A stretch of DNA of 64,000 nucleotides from VGTK01 sp046327915 (lineage in GTDB: Bacteria; Desulfobacterota; Binatia; UBA12015): positions 186,001 through 250,000 of the forward strand of contig JAXLXO010000003.1 of the NCBI GenBank assembly GCA_046327915.1, in the 5' to 3' direction. Below the pieces are notes generated by a model. That model had not been told where the DNA came from. It did no database searches and was given only the letters and a program-made list of their open reading frames with translations. This document shows positions 1-8,202 of the stretch, piece after piece (position 1 is the stretch's first letter; each line of letters starts with the position of its first letter). The position numbers and the translations under genes were made by a program.

Positions 1-1623
1 ACGCTGACCTTCAGCGGCTTCAACCCGAGCGTGAACAGCGCGGTCAGCCTGTTCGGCACCAACGCCCCCGAGGTCGCCGTGCGCGGCGGCATCGCCACCA
101 GCGGCGGCAGCCCGATCAGCGCCGGCGGCTACCCCGGCTCGCCCTCGCGCACGCAGGCGAACGACGGCCACTTCGTCACGGTGACCCTCGAGTCGCTGTG
201 CGGCAACGGCGTCGTCGACGCGGGCTTCGAGCAGTGCGACCTGGGTCCCGGCAACAACGGCGACCCGTCGCAGTGCTGCACCTCGACCTGCCAGTTCCGT
301 CCGGCGGGCCAGACCTGCCGCGCCGAGGCGTCGGAGTGTGACGAGGACGAGCTCTGCACCGGCAGCTCGGACACCTGCCCCGCCGACGTTCCGGTGGCGG
401 CCGCGACGCGCGTCTGCCGCCCCTCGGCGACGGTCTGTGACGTCGACGACTACTGCGACGGCACGAGCTTCGTCTGCGACGTTCCCGACGACGTGGTCGC
501 CGCCGGCATCCGCGTCTGCCGCCCCGAGGCGACGATCTGCGACGCCGACGACCTCTGCGACGGCGTGAGCCACTTCTGCGGCGCCGACAACGTCGTGCCC
601 GCCGGCTCGCGGCTCTGCCGCGCGGCGAGCGACCTCTGCGATGAGGACGACTACTGCGACGGCATCGACCACGAGTGCGTCGTCGAGAACATCTCGCCGA
701 CCACCAAGCTCTGCCGCCCGGTCGCCGGCAACTGCGACGCGGCCGATTACTGCGACGGCACCAACAAGCCCTGCCCCACCGACGAGGTGCTGCCGAGCAC
801 GGTGATGTGCCGCGGCGCGGCCGGCTTCTGCGACGTCGACGACTTCTGCGACGGCACCAACGGGGTCTGCGGCACCGACAACCGCAAGCCGAACACCGTG
901 CTTTGCCGTCCGCTCGCCGACGACTGCGACATCGAGGACTTCTGTGACGGCAGCGTCGACTGCCCCGCCGACGTGGTCAAGCCCGACGTCGACGTCGACG
1001 GCCTCTGCGACGAGCAGGACAACTGCCCCGACACGGCGGATCCGACGTTCGCCGACGACGACGGCGACGGCCGCGGCAACGTCTGCGACGCCTGCACGTT
1101 CACCGGCGTCCCGATCGTGAACCCGGCCATCCTGCTGAAGCGCATCAACACGCCGGAGTCGGACGACACCCTGAAGTTCACGGGTGAGGTGACGGTCCCG
1201 ACCACGCCGACGATCGACCCGATCGCCAAGGGCATCCGCTTCCGCTTCGAGGATCCGGACGGTGTCGAGGTGCTCGACGTCACGATCCCCGGCGGCGCCT
1301 ACAACGCGGCGCTGCGCTCCGGCTGGAAGGCCACGTCGGCCGGCTGGAAGTACAAGAACGTCGGCCGCATCGTGCCGCTCGTCAAGGGCATCAACACGAT
1401 CCAGCTGACCAAGGACAAGGTCGTCTCGGGCAAGATCAAGTTCAAGTTCACCGGCAAGAAGGGATTCTACCCGGTGTTCTCGGACGACATCCCGCTCAAG
1501 GTGAGCTTCGTCGTCGACGCGCCGTTCGCCCAGACCGGCCAGTGCGGTGAGTCGCTCATGACCGGCCTCGAGTGCCTCTTCGACTCGGGCAACACCAAGC
1601 TCCAGTGCGAGAACCCGAACTGA
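1..1623 (+). CDS. Exported Cys-rich repeat protein, 5' end outside window
   Basis: The frame is open from base 1 without a start, so at least 540 residues are present and the N-terminus is missing. Bases 316-975 encode seven tandem units of about 31 residues with the pattern CRxxA...CDxDDxCDG....C, similar to disintegrin-like cysteine modules. One calcium-loop stretch of thrombospondin type 3 type (DDDGDGRGNVCD) follows. The last 170 residues form a beta-rich domain with GW, WKYKN and a C-terminal cysteine pair. A similar layout appears in the N-terminal domain of the exported protein at 45139-48429. Function is unknown; an extracellular structural or adhesive role is an inference from cysteine and calcium motifs and from the four exported neighbours. 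Confidence 0.85.
   Translation, partial: TLTFSGFNPSVNSAVSLFGTNAPEVAVRGGIATSGGSPISAGGYPGSPSRTQANDGHFVTVTLESLCGNGVVDAGFEQCDLGPGNNGDPSQCCTSTCQFRPAGQTCRAEASECDEDELCTGSSDTCPADVPVAAATRVCRPSATVCDVDDYCDGTSFVCDVPDDVVAAGIRVCRPEATICDADDLCDGVSHFCGADNVVPAGSRLCRAASDLCDEDDYCDGIDHECVVENISPTTKLCRPVAGNCDAADYCDGTNKPCPTDEVLPSTVMCRGAAGFCDVDDFCDGTNGVCGTDNRKPNTVLCRPLADDCDIEDFCDGSVDCPADVVKPDVDVDGLCDEQDNCPDTADPTFADDDGDGRGNVCDACTFTGVPIVNPAILLKRINTPESDDTLKFTGEVTVPTTPTIDPIAKGIRFRFEDPDGVEVLDVTIPGGAYNAALRSGWKATSAGWKYKNVGRIVPLVKGINTIQLTKDKVVSGKIKFKFTGKKGFYPVFSDDIPLKVSFVVDAPFAQTGQCGESLMTGLECLFDSGNTKLQCENPN
316..975 (+). repeat. Seven coding tandem repeats (Cys-rich, ~31 residues)
   Basis: Seven consecutive protein-level repeats begin with CR and contain CDxDDxCDG or close variants (CDEDELCTG, CDVDDYCDG, CDADDLCDG, CDEDDYCDG, CDAADYCDG, CDVDDFCDG, CDIEDFCDG). 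The unit length is about 90-102 bases. Variation between copies is at both codon and residue level, so the array is an old protein repeat rather than a recent DNA duplication. Confidence 0.9.
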
Positions 1624-1656
1624 GGTGCGCGCGATGAAGGATCGTCACCCGCACAC

Positions 1657-1681
1657 GGGGGAGGGGCGAACGCCCCTCCCC
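1657..1681 (+). terminator. Perfect 10-bp hairpin after exported protein gene
   Basis: GGGGAGGGGC pairs with GCCCCTCCCC around a GAAC loop, 33 bases after the stop codon at 1623. No T tract follows, so it may act with Rho, as an mRNA end stabiliser or as a processing site rather than as a classical intrinsic terminator. Confidence 0.5.
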
Positions 1682-1717
1682 GGCCGAACCACTCACTCCG
1701 ATGGAAGGAGCGAACCC

Positions 1718-3532
1718 GTGAACCTCTCGACGACTCTTCCACCGACGCGCTCCCGTCGTCGGCACAGCGGGCTCGGCGCGATCGGCGCCGGCATCCTCGC
1801 CGTGTCGTTGATGGCGCTCGCCGGCGCCGCGGCCCCCGCCGCGGCCGCGGATTGCAGCACCAATGCACCGCTCAACGAATGCATCCCGGGCGGCGCGACG
1901 TCGCGCCTGGACTGCCTGCAGGAGTGGCTCTCGCTCCCCGATACGGCGCGCAACTACAAGGGCGTCCCGAAGCCGAAGATCGTCTGCTACGAGGGCGATC
2001 CCAACTGCGACTCGGATCCCGACCTCAACAACGGTCTCTGCACGTTCCGCACGCAGATCTGCATCAACAACACCGACCCGCGCCTGCCGAACTGCGTGCC
2101 GTCGGACGTGACGACGTTCGAGTTCGATCAGCGTGATCGCAACGCGAACGATCCGGCCGACACCGCGAACAAGGACAACATCGAGTGGGAGCTCGGCTCC
2201 GGCGGCCTCGGCCCGTACATCGTGCAGGATCAGCAGCTGGTGTACGCGGGCGTCGTCAACGACACGCCGAACCTCTGCTCCGGCGAGATCCAGCTGTTCG
2301 TGCCGATGACCCAGCGTCCGGACGGCAGCTACAAGAAGGCACGCCGCCGGTTCCGCGTCCGCGCGTCGTCGTCCGACGGCCGCGTCGACGTCGACACCTT
2401 CACCTACTGGTGTCTGCCGAGCCGCTGCGGCGACGGCTACCTCGAGCCGAAGAAGGAGCAGTGCGACGACGGCAACCGCGACAACGACGACGGCTGCGAC
2501 CAGGGCTGCTACATCGTGCCGACTCCGACGCCGACTCCGTCGCCGTCGCCGAGCCCGAGCCCGACGGCCAGCCCGTCGCCGAGCCCGACTCCCAGCCCGA
2601 CTCCGGAGCCGACCCAGACGCCCGAGCCGACGCCGACGCCGGACTTCACCCCGACGCCGTCGCCCGAGCCTACGCAGTCGCCCACGCCGACGGCCAGCCC
2701 GTCGCCGAGCCCGTCGCCGATCCCGCAGCCGACCCTCGGCATCTGGTCCTTCGGTGTGTCGACCGGCAACAGTGCGCTGTGCCCCGGCACGGCTCTCTCC
2801 GACGGCACCCAGCTGCGCTCGTCCGGCGTCCCGGGCAGCAACAGCACGGGTGGCGGCTCGGTCTGCAGCCTGTCGCGCGGCAACTTCGCCGTCAGCGGCA
2901 ACTTCACCGTGCAGGGTGGCTCCATCAACCCGGTCGACGGCAAGGCGCCGATCGAGCTGCTCAATGCGCGCGTCGTGCGCGTGCAGCAGCCGACGGCGGC
3001 GAGCTCCGACTACATCTGCCTGCGCATCGAGGGTAACGGTCCGGGCTTCGTCGACTGCGACGGCGGCACCAACACCCGACTGCTCGCGCAGATGAACAGC
3101 AACGGCGTCAATCCGCCGTCGCCGCCGAGCTGGGATCCGCTGTGGCTGAACACCGTCGCCGGAGACAGCGGCGCCGGCATGGCGCAGCTCCCGGTCAAGG
3201 TGAAGCTCATCCAGCAGCCGGCAGTCTGCCCGGCCGAGGGTGACGTTGCCTGGTCCACCGTGGATCCGCTCGACACCGTGATCACCACGGGTCAGGCGCA
3301 GGCGCAGATCCTGAGCCCGCGCAGCTGCCCGAACACGGTGGTCATCTACAACTGCCCGAGCGGGGCGTCGTTCACCTCGACGATCCCGAGCACGGCGAGC
3401 CTGAGCTGCGCGGCCTGGACGACGCAGACCAGCAAGACCTTCCAGACGCCGATCTTCCTGCTCGACGGCGATTTCGGAAGCGGCAACATCGGCGACATGG
3501 CCGTGGTGGCGCGCCTGCGCTCCTCGCCCTGA
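1718..3532 (+). CDS. Exported multidomain protein with Pro/Thr/Ser linker and NSNG domain
   Basis: A GTG start at 1718 has GGAAGGAG about 8 bases upstream and gives 604 residues. A basic N-region and a hydrophobic stretch ending AAPAAAAD form a signal peptide (about residues 1-46). A Cys-rich region follows, with a Myxococcus-type disulfide repeat (CGDGYLE...EQCDDGN...DGCDQGC) near residues 235-265. Bases 2518-2735 encode a Pro-Thr/Ser linker. Residues 340-604 are a domain with GFVDCDGGTN, NSNG and SCAAW signatures that recurs twice in the protein at 45139-48429. It is surely exported; the role is unknown. Stalk-plus-head surface display is an inference from the linker. Confidence 0.85.
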   Translation: MNLSTTLPPTRSRRRHSGLGAIGAGILAVSLMALAGAAAPAAAADCSTNAPLNECIPGGATSRLDCLQEWLSLPDTARNYKGVPKPKIVCYEGDPNCDSDPDLNNGLCTFRTQICINNTDPRLPNCVPSDVTTFEFDQRDRNANDPADTANKDNIEWELGSGGLGPYIVQDQQLVYAGVVNDTPNLCSGEIQLFVPMTQRPDGSYKKARRRFRVRASSSDGRVDVDTFTYWCLPSRCGDGYLEPKKEQCDDGNRDNDDGCDQGCYIVPTPTPTPSPSPSPSPTASPSPSPTPSPTPEPTQTPEPTPTPDFTPTPSPEPTQSPTPTASPSPSPSPIPQPTLGIWSFGVSTGNSALCPGTALSDGTQLRSSGVPGSNSTGGGSVCSLSRGNFAVSGNFTVQGGSINPVDGKAPIELLNARVVRVQQPTAASSDYICLRIEGNGPGFVDCDGGTNTRLLAQMNSNGVNPPSPPSWDPLWLNTVAGDSGAGMAQLPVKVKLIQQPAVCPAEGDVAWSTVDPLDTVITTGQAQAQILSPRSCPNTVVIYNCPSGASFTSTIPSTASLSCAAWTTQTSKTFQTPIFLLDGDFGSGNIGDMAVVARLRSSP

Positions 3533-3559
3533 TCGCGGGCTGCAAGCCCTGCCGGGGAA

Positions 3560-3591
3560 CCGGGGAGGACGGCTTCGGCCGCCCTCCCCGG
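3560..3591 (+). terminator. GC-rich hairpin with TTCG tetraloop
   Basis: CCGGGGAGG-A-CGGC pairs with GCCG-C-CCTCCCCGG around a TTCG loop, 28 bases after the stop at 3532. There is a single A-C mismatch and no T tract. Likely a transcript-end hairpin. Confidence 0.5.
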
Positions 3592-3668
3592 TCGACCCGT
3601 CCCACCCTGTGTCGACCCGTCAAGAATCCAGATCGAATCCGAGTTCCCAGGAGAGAGGGACCCAAGTC

Positions 3669-5411
3669 ATGATGAAGTTCCCGAGTCCACCCCTCGCAGC
3701 CATGTTTGGACTCATGGCCATGGTGGCCGCGGCACCGATCGCGAATGCGCAGACGCGCACCGTGGTGGTCCAGGACGGCCCCAACGTGATCCTCAGTCCG
3801 ACCGAAACCTGCGCCGGCAACGAAGCGGCAGCCTCCGGCCTCACCTTCGGGTGGGCGCGCGCGAGCACCGGCGCGGGAGCTTCTTCCTTGGCCGACAGCG
3901 TCGCCGCGCCGTACCTCGGCACGCCGCCGCTCGGCGTCGGCGCCGGTCGCCTGACCGTGAACACGCCGACGCCTCTTTCGACCGACACCGCGGCGTTCGG
4001 CTTCTCGAACCCGCTCGCGGCCGGCCTGCCGTTCAATGCCTTCGCGAGCCTGCTGGTCAGCATCTCGTACCAGCACAACATCGGCGCCGCCGCCGGTGGT
4101 GCCGCGGGCCCTGCCCCCGCCGTCGCGCTGTTCCTCGACCTGTGCGGCGCGCACGCGGTCGCTCCGGGCACCGACGACATCCTCATCTACCAGCCTGCCG
4201 CGCAGAGCGTTCCGTGCCTCGCCGGCGCGACCGGCACGTTCCAGGAGTGCGCCGTGTACTCCGGCGGCAACTCCGGCGAGCTGATCAGCACGGCCGGCAT
4301 CCTGCCGCCGGGCTTCCTGCTGTCGGACTACCTCACCGCGACCGCGGCCGAGTGCGGCGGCCAGGGCCCGAAGCTGCCCGAGGCGCCGAACCCGCTGCTC
4401 GCGCTGCTTGCCGGCGGTGACCCCGCGTTCGCCGACTTCGACGGCGCGGTGGACGACACCCGTCTGAAGATCACGCTGCCGGTGCTGAGCCCGAACCCGG
4501 CGTACCCCGCCGACGAGCTGCGCTTCGACTTCGAGGCCGACTGCTCGAACTACGGCGGCGACGCCGACGGCGACTGTCTCTGCGACAGCGGCTTCCCGAC
4601 CGTGATCAACGCGGACACCTGCCCGAACGACTCGACGAACAGCGACGTCGACGGCGACGGCGTCTGCGACTCGCGCGACAACTGCTACTCGACGCCGAAC
4701 TCCGACCAGGCCGACAACGACGGCGACCTCGTCGGCAACGCCTGCGACAACTGCCCGAACAACCTCCAGATCGGCCAGGACGACGCGGACGGCGACGGCA
4801 TCGGCGACGTCTGCGACGTCTGCCCGAACGACGCGCCGAACAACCCGGACGGTGACGGTGTCTGCACCAGCGTCGACAACTGCCCGAACGACTCGAACCC
4901 GGGCCAGGGCGACGCCGACGGCGACACCATCGGCGACGTCTGTGACGCGGACGACGGTGCGGGCCTCACGCTGAAGAAGCTCGAGGTCCTGACGAAGTTC
5001 CCCGACAAGGACCGCTGGGGCCTGATCGGCGATCTCAACGCCGCGAACACGCCGACGATGATCAACAACATCGACACGCAGGGCGTGACCGCCTCCGTCA
5101 AGCGCGACGACGGCACCGTGCTCGACACCGAGTCGTGGACGGGCGCCGAGTGCCAGCGTCTCGGCAGCGGCAGCATCCGCTGCAAGAACGCGACGGGCGG
5201 CAAGATCGTCTTCAACAAGACGGCGGTCGCCAACGTGTTCAAGGTGAAGGCGACGGTCACGGGTCAGACGTTCGCGGCGCCCCTGCCGACGATCGCGCAG
5301 ACCCCGCTCCGTGCGACGCTCACGACGCCGATCAGCGTCGACCGTCACGCGAGCGCATCGACCTGCGTTCCCCGGCTCAACTTCAAGAAGGTGAGCTGCA
5401 CCAACCCGTGA
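3669..5411 (+). CDS. Exported thrombospondin type 3 repeat protein
   Basis: Adjacent ATG codons at 3669 and 3672 follow the purine-rich AGGAGAGAGGG; 580 residues. The signal peptide (residues 1-26) ends in ANAQ. Residues 27-297 are an unrecognised N-terminal domain. About residues 298-428 hold consecutive thrombospondin type 3 calcium-binding motifs (DADGDGIGDVCD, DNDGDLVGNACD, DADGDTIGDVCD). Residues 430-580 are a beta-rich C-terminal domain with TTPISVDR and closing cysteines, clearly related to the C-terminus of the gene at 6705-8123. Calcium-stabilised surface or matrix protein is the likely class; the ligand is unknown. Confidence 0.85.
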   Translation: MMKFPSPPLAAMFGLMAMVAAAPIANAQTRTVVVQDGPNVILSPTETCAGNEAAASGLTFGWARASTGAGASSLADSVAAPYLGTPPLGVGAGRLTVNTPTPLSTDTAAFGFSNPLAAGLPFNAFASLLVSISYQHNIGAAAGGAAGPAPAVALFLDLCGAHAVAPGTDDILIYQPAAQSVPCLAGATGTFQECAVYSGGNSGELISTAGILPPGFLLSDYLTATAAECGGQGPKLPEAPNPLLALLAGGDPAFADFDGAVDDTRLKITLPVLSPNPAYPADELRFDFEADCSNYGGDADGDCLCDSGFPTVINADTCPNDSTNSDVDGDGVCDSRDNCYSTPNSDQADNDGDLVGNACDNCPNNLQIGQDDADGDGIGDVCDVCPNDAPNNPDGDGVCTSVDNCPNDSNPGQGDADGDTIGDVCDADDGAGLTLKKLEVLTKFPDKDRWGLIGDLNAANTPTMINNIDTQGVTASVKRDDGTVLDTESWTGAECQRLGSGSIRCKNATGGKIVFNKTAVANVFKVKATVTGQTFAAPLPTIAQTPLRATLTTPISVDRHASASTCVPRLNFKKVSCTNP

Positions 5412-5419
5412 TCGCGACG

Positions 5420-5456
5420 CGGCGGAGGCCGGCGGGAATCCGCCCGGTCTCCGCCG
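5420..5456 (+). terminator. Long GC-rich hairpin
   Basis: CGGCGGAG-G-CCGG pairs with CCGG-T-CTCCGCCG 8 bases after the stop at 5411. No T tract follows. It resembles the hairpins behind the two preceding exported-protein genes. Confidence 0.45.
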
Positions 5457-5526
5457 CCCACGGTCCGGGCGCGGTGGCGTCCCTTCGCCCCGCGCACGAT
5501 CGAATCACTCCCCGGAGAAATTCCCC

Positions 5527-6603
5527 ATGAGACGGATCATCGCGTGCACGCTCGGAACGGCGCTTCTGGCGTTCGGCGTCGGAACGGCCGTCGCCGCCCC
5601 GACGCCAGCCCAGCTGTGCTCGTCGGCGGTGGAGCTCGCGGCCTCGAAGTACGCCGGCTGCCGCCTGAAGGCGGAGTCGACGTTCTCGAAGACCGGGCTC
5701 ACCGACAAGCGCACCGCCGACCTCGCGAAGTGCTCGGCCAAGTTCCTCGACGCGTACGGCAAGGCGCAGACCCGCTACGGCGTGGCCTGCCCCATGGTCG
5801 ATACCGCGGGCGACTTCGACACGTACCTCGCGCAGTGCTCGGACGACACCACCGCGGCCGCGAACGGCACTCCCCTGCCGTCGTACACGCAGTCGCAGTG
5901 CGGCAACGCCAACATCGACGCGCCCGAGCAGTGCGACGGCGCGAACCTGAACGGCGCCTCGTGCGTGACCTTCGGCTTCGCCGCCGGCTCGCTCGGCTGC
6001 TCCGCGGGCTGCACCTACGACCTCTCGGGCTGCACCCCCGTCAAGCTGCCGACCACCGGCCAGACGCAGTGCTGGGACGCGACGGGCACGCCGATCTCGT
6101 GCAGCGGCACGGGCCAGGACGGTGACGCGCAGAGCGGTGCGCCGTTCTCGCTCACCGACAACGGCGACGGCACCATCACCGACAACAACACGAAGCTCGT
6201 CTGGGAGAAGCTCGACGACAACAACGCGGCGGGCATCCACGACAAGGACGACTTCTACAGCTGGCCCGATGCGTTCGCGGTCAAGATCGCGACGCTGAAC
6301 ACCCCGCCCTGCTTCGCGGGCCACTGCGACTGGCGCGTGCCGAACATCAAGGAGCTGCAGAGCATCGTGAGCTACGACGTGGCCTTCCCCGGCCCGAGCG
6401 TGCCCGCGGCGTTCGACTCCGGCTGCTCGGCGGGCTGCACGTCGACCTCGTGCAGCTGCACGACGTCCGACCTCTACTGGACGTCGACGACGTACATCCA
6501 GAGCCCGGACTTCGCCTGGTACGTCTACTTCATCGACGGCAACATCCTCGCGAACCAGAAGACCAACGGCGGCTACGTGCGCGCCGTCCGGACGGGTCCG
6601 TGA
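5527..6603 (+). CDS. Exported DUF1566 (Lcl C-terminal domain) protein
   Basis: The ATG at 5527 begins a 358-residue protein with a signal peptide cleaved near AVAAP (residue 23). Residues 25-105 are a helical Cys-containing segment and residues 120-165 a small Cys-rich segment. Residues about 185-355 match the DUF1566/Lcl_C pattern: DNGDGTITDNNTKLVWEK, CDWRVPNIKELQSIV, YWTSTTY and a closing VRAVR. DUF1566 domains occur in many surface and lipoprotein contexts without a defined biochemical role. The gene sits in line with four other exported-protein genes, which suggests co-deployment at the cell surface. Confidence 0.85.
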   Translation: MRRIIACTLGTALLAFGVGTAVAAPTPAQLCSSAVELAASKYAGCRLKAESTFSKTGLTDKRTADLAKCSAKFLDAYGKAQTRYGVACPMVDTAGDFDTYLAQCSDDTTAAANGTPLPSYTQSQCGNANIDAPEQCDGANLNGASCVTFGFAAGSLGCSAGCTYDLSGCTPVKLPTTGQTQCWDATGTPISCSGTGQDGDAQSGAPFSLTDNGDGTITDNNTKLVWEKLDDNNAAGIHDKDDFYSWPDAFAVKIATLNTPPCFAGHCDWRVPNIKELQSIVSYDVAFPGPSVPAAFDSGCSAGCTSTSCSCTTSDLYWTSTTYIQSPDFAWYVYFIDGNILANQKTNGGYVRAVRTGP

Positions 6604-6624
6604 TCCTCTCATCGATCTCCGATT

Positions 6625-6649
6625 CCGCGGCACCCTGCGGCAGCCGCGG
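6625..6649 (+). terminator. Weak hairpin between two exported-protein genes
   Basis: CCGCGGC pairs with GCCGCGG across an 11-base loop, 22 bases after the stop at 6603. It lacks a T tract. It fits the pattern of one hairpin after each gene in this cluster but is the weakest. Confidence 0.3.
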
Positions 6650-6704
6650 CCGTGCAATCGACATGCGTCCTGACCACTCGGAAGGGGCAGAAGGAAGAAA
6701 GGCG

Positions 6705-8123
6705 ATGAACCGATCCCTCGACAGATCTCGACTCCTGCGCCTGCGTCACCGGATCATCCTGGCCGGCCTCCTGAGCGTCGGTGTGCTCGCCGCGCCCGCG
6801 AAGAGCAGCGCATTCACCGGCGTGCAGAACGACGTGCACGTCACCGCGCTGAGCGGATGGACGCAGTGCTACCTCGACGCCTACAACAACACCGGCCTCA
6901 CCTCGGCCGGCGTTCTCGCCGCGTGCACCGGGGACAACCTGATGCTCGCCTGCCGCCCGACCGGCTCCGGCGTGCTCTCGGTCGTGGCCCACGCGCCGCG
7001 CGCCGACGTCACGTTCGACACCGGCGGCAACGACACGCCGCACGACGCGAACGGCGTCGGCTGGTACTTCAACGACGACTTCTCGTGGGGCTTCGCGGCC
7101 CAGGGCGACACGATCGACCTGAACATCTGCGACATCTCCACGACCAACGGCGGCCAGCGTCTGTGCTGGCACACCCAGCAGAGCCCGGGCCTCGGCGGCT
7201 GGCGCTGCGGCACGAACACCTCGCTGAACTCGAGCCCGTCGTTCGAGCGCGTCGTCTATCAGGCCGACGTCGACCCGAACACCTGCGCGCCGGGTGACGA
7301 CGCCGACAACGACGGCATCTGCCAGGGCGTCGACAACTGCCCGGCGACGATCAACCACGACCAGACCGACACCGACGGTGACGGCATCGGCGACGCCTGC
7401 GACACCTGCTCGCTCGACGCCGACAACGACATCGACGGCGACGGCGTCTGCGGCGACGTCGACAACTGCGTCGACGTATCGAACAGCGACCAGGCGAATG
7501 CCGACGGCGACGCGACCGGCGACGCCTGCGACACCTGCACCGACCCGGACCACGACGGCTTCGGCAACCCCGACGCGACGTCGTGCGCGCTCGACAACTG
7601 CCCGGCGGTGTCGAACCCCGGCCAGGCGAACCTCGACGGCGACGCCGAGGGCGACGTCTGCGACGCGTCGGACGCGACCGGCCTGTCGATCACCAAGATC
7701 TCGTTCCGCAAGAGCACGAAGGCGTCGTCGGACGTCTGGAGCGCCTCGGGCGAGCTCGATCCGGCGACCTCGCCGAACCTGGCGAACGACGTCCTCGGCG
7801 GCGGCATCGTCGTCACGGTGCGCAACGCGGGCTCGTCGACGGTCGGCACGCTCTCCTTCGCCGCGGCGGACTGCTCGACCGCCGGCAAGGGTGGCGTCAA
7901 GTGCAAGGACGCGAACCGCAGCTCGGTGAAGCTGTCGAAGCGCAGCAGCGGCTCGTTCCGCGTCACGGTCAGCGCCCGCAAGCAGACGCTCGCGAGCCTG
8001 CCGGCGGTGCCGGGCGACGCGCCGTTCGCCGTCACGGTCACCACGCCGACCTCGATCGACCGCAACGACACCGCGGGTGGCGCGTGCAGCAGCACGGCCA
8101 GCTCGGTGAAGTGCAAGGAGTAA
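6705..8123 (+). CDS. Exported thrombospondin type 3 repeat protein
   Basis: The ATG at 6705 follows AAGGAAGAAAGG; 472 residues. The signal peptide ends near KSSAF (about residue 35). Residues 36-195 are a unique N-terminal domain with several Cys residues. About residues 196-323 carry thrombospondin type 3 motifs (DTDGDGIGDACD, DIDGDGVCGDVDNC, NADGDATGDACD). Residues 325-472 repeat the C-terminal domain of the gene at 3669-5411, including TTPTSIDR and a final VKCKE. The two genes are likely paralogues that keep the C-terminal half and vary the N-terminal half. Confidence 0.85.
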   Translation: MNRSLDRSRLLRLRHRIILAGLLSVGVLAAPAKSSAFTGVQNDVHVTALSGWTQCYLDAYNNTGLTSAGVLAACTGDNLMLACRPTGSGVLSVVAHAPRADVTFDTGGNDTPHDANGVGWYFNDDFSWGFAAQGDTIDLNICDISTTNGGQRLCWHTQQSPGLGGWRCGTNTSLNSSPSFERVVYQADVDPNTCAPGDDADNDGICQGVDNCPATINHDQTDTDGDGIGDACDTCSLDADNDIDGDGVCGDVDNCVDVSNSDQANADGDATGDACDTCTDPDHDGFGNPDATSCALDNCPAVSNPGQANLDGDAEGDVCDASDATGLSITKISFRKSTKASSDVWSASGELDPATSPNLANDVLGGGIVVTVRNAGSSTVGTLSFAAADCSTAGKGGVKCKDANRSSVKLSKRSSGSFRVTVSARKQTLASLPAVPGDAPFAVTVTTPTSIDRNDTAGGACSSTASSVKCKE

Positions 8124-8143
8124 CGGCTACCTGAGCCGCTCCG

Positions 8144-8178
8144 GGGGCGAGGGGACGCAAGTCCCCTCGCCCCTTTTT
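8144..8178 (+). terminator. Strong intrinsic terminator
   Basis: A perfect 13-bp stem (GGGGCGAGGGGAC with GTCCCCTCGCCCC) and GCAA loop are followed by TTTTT. It lies 20 bases after the stop at 8123 and closes the exported-protein cluster before the convergent gene ending at 8203. Confidence 0.85.
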
Positions 8179-8202
8179 CGTTTCTGCGATGCGACGATGA
8201 CG

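Noticed and set aside
2518..2735. Short CCGACG/CCGTCG tandem repeats that look like a microsatellite or CRISPR-like array
   Set aside because: They encode the Pro-Thr/Ser linker in frame; no regular spacers exist.
3372..5348. 658-codon open frame on the minus strand opposite the thrombospondin-repeat gene
   Set aside because: Arg/Val/Ala-rich, no motif or signal, and opposite a well-supported exported protein. High GC content creates such frames.
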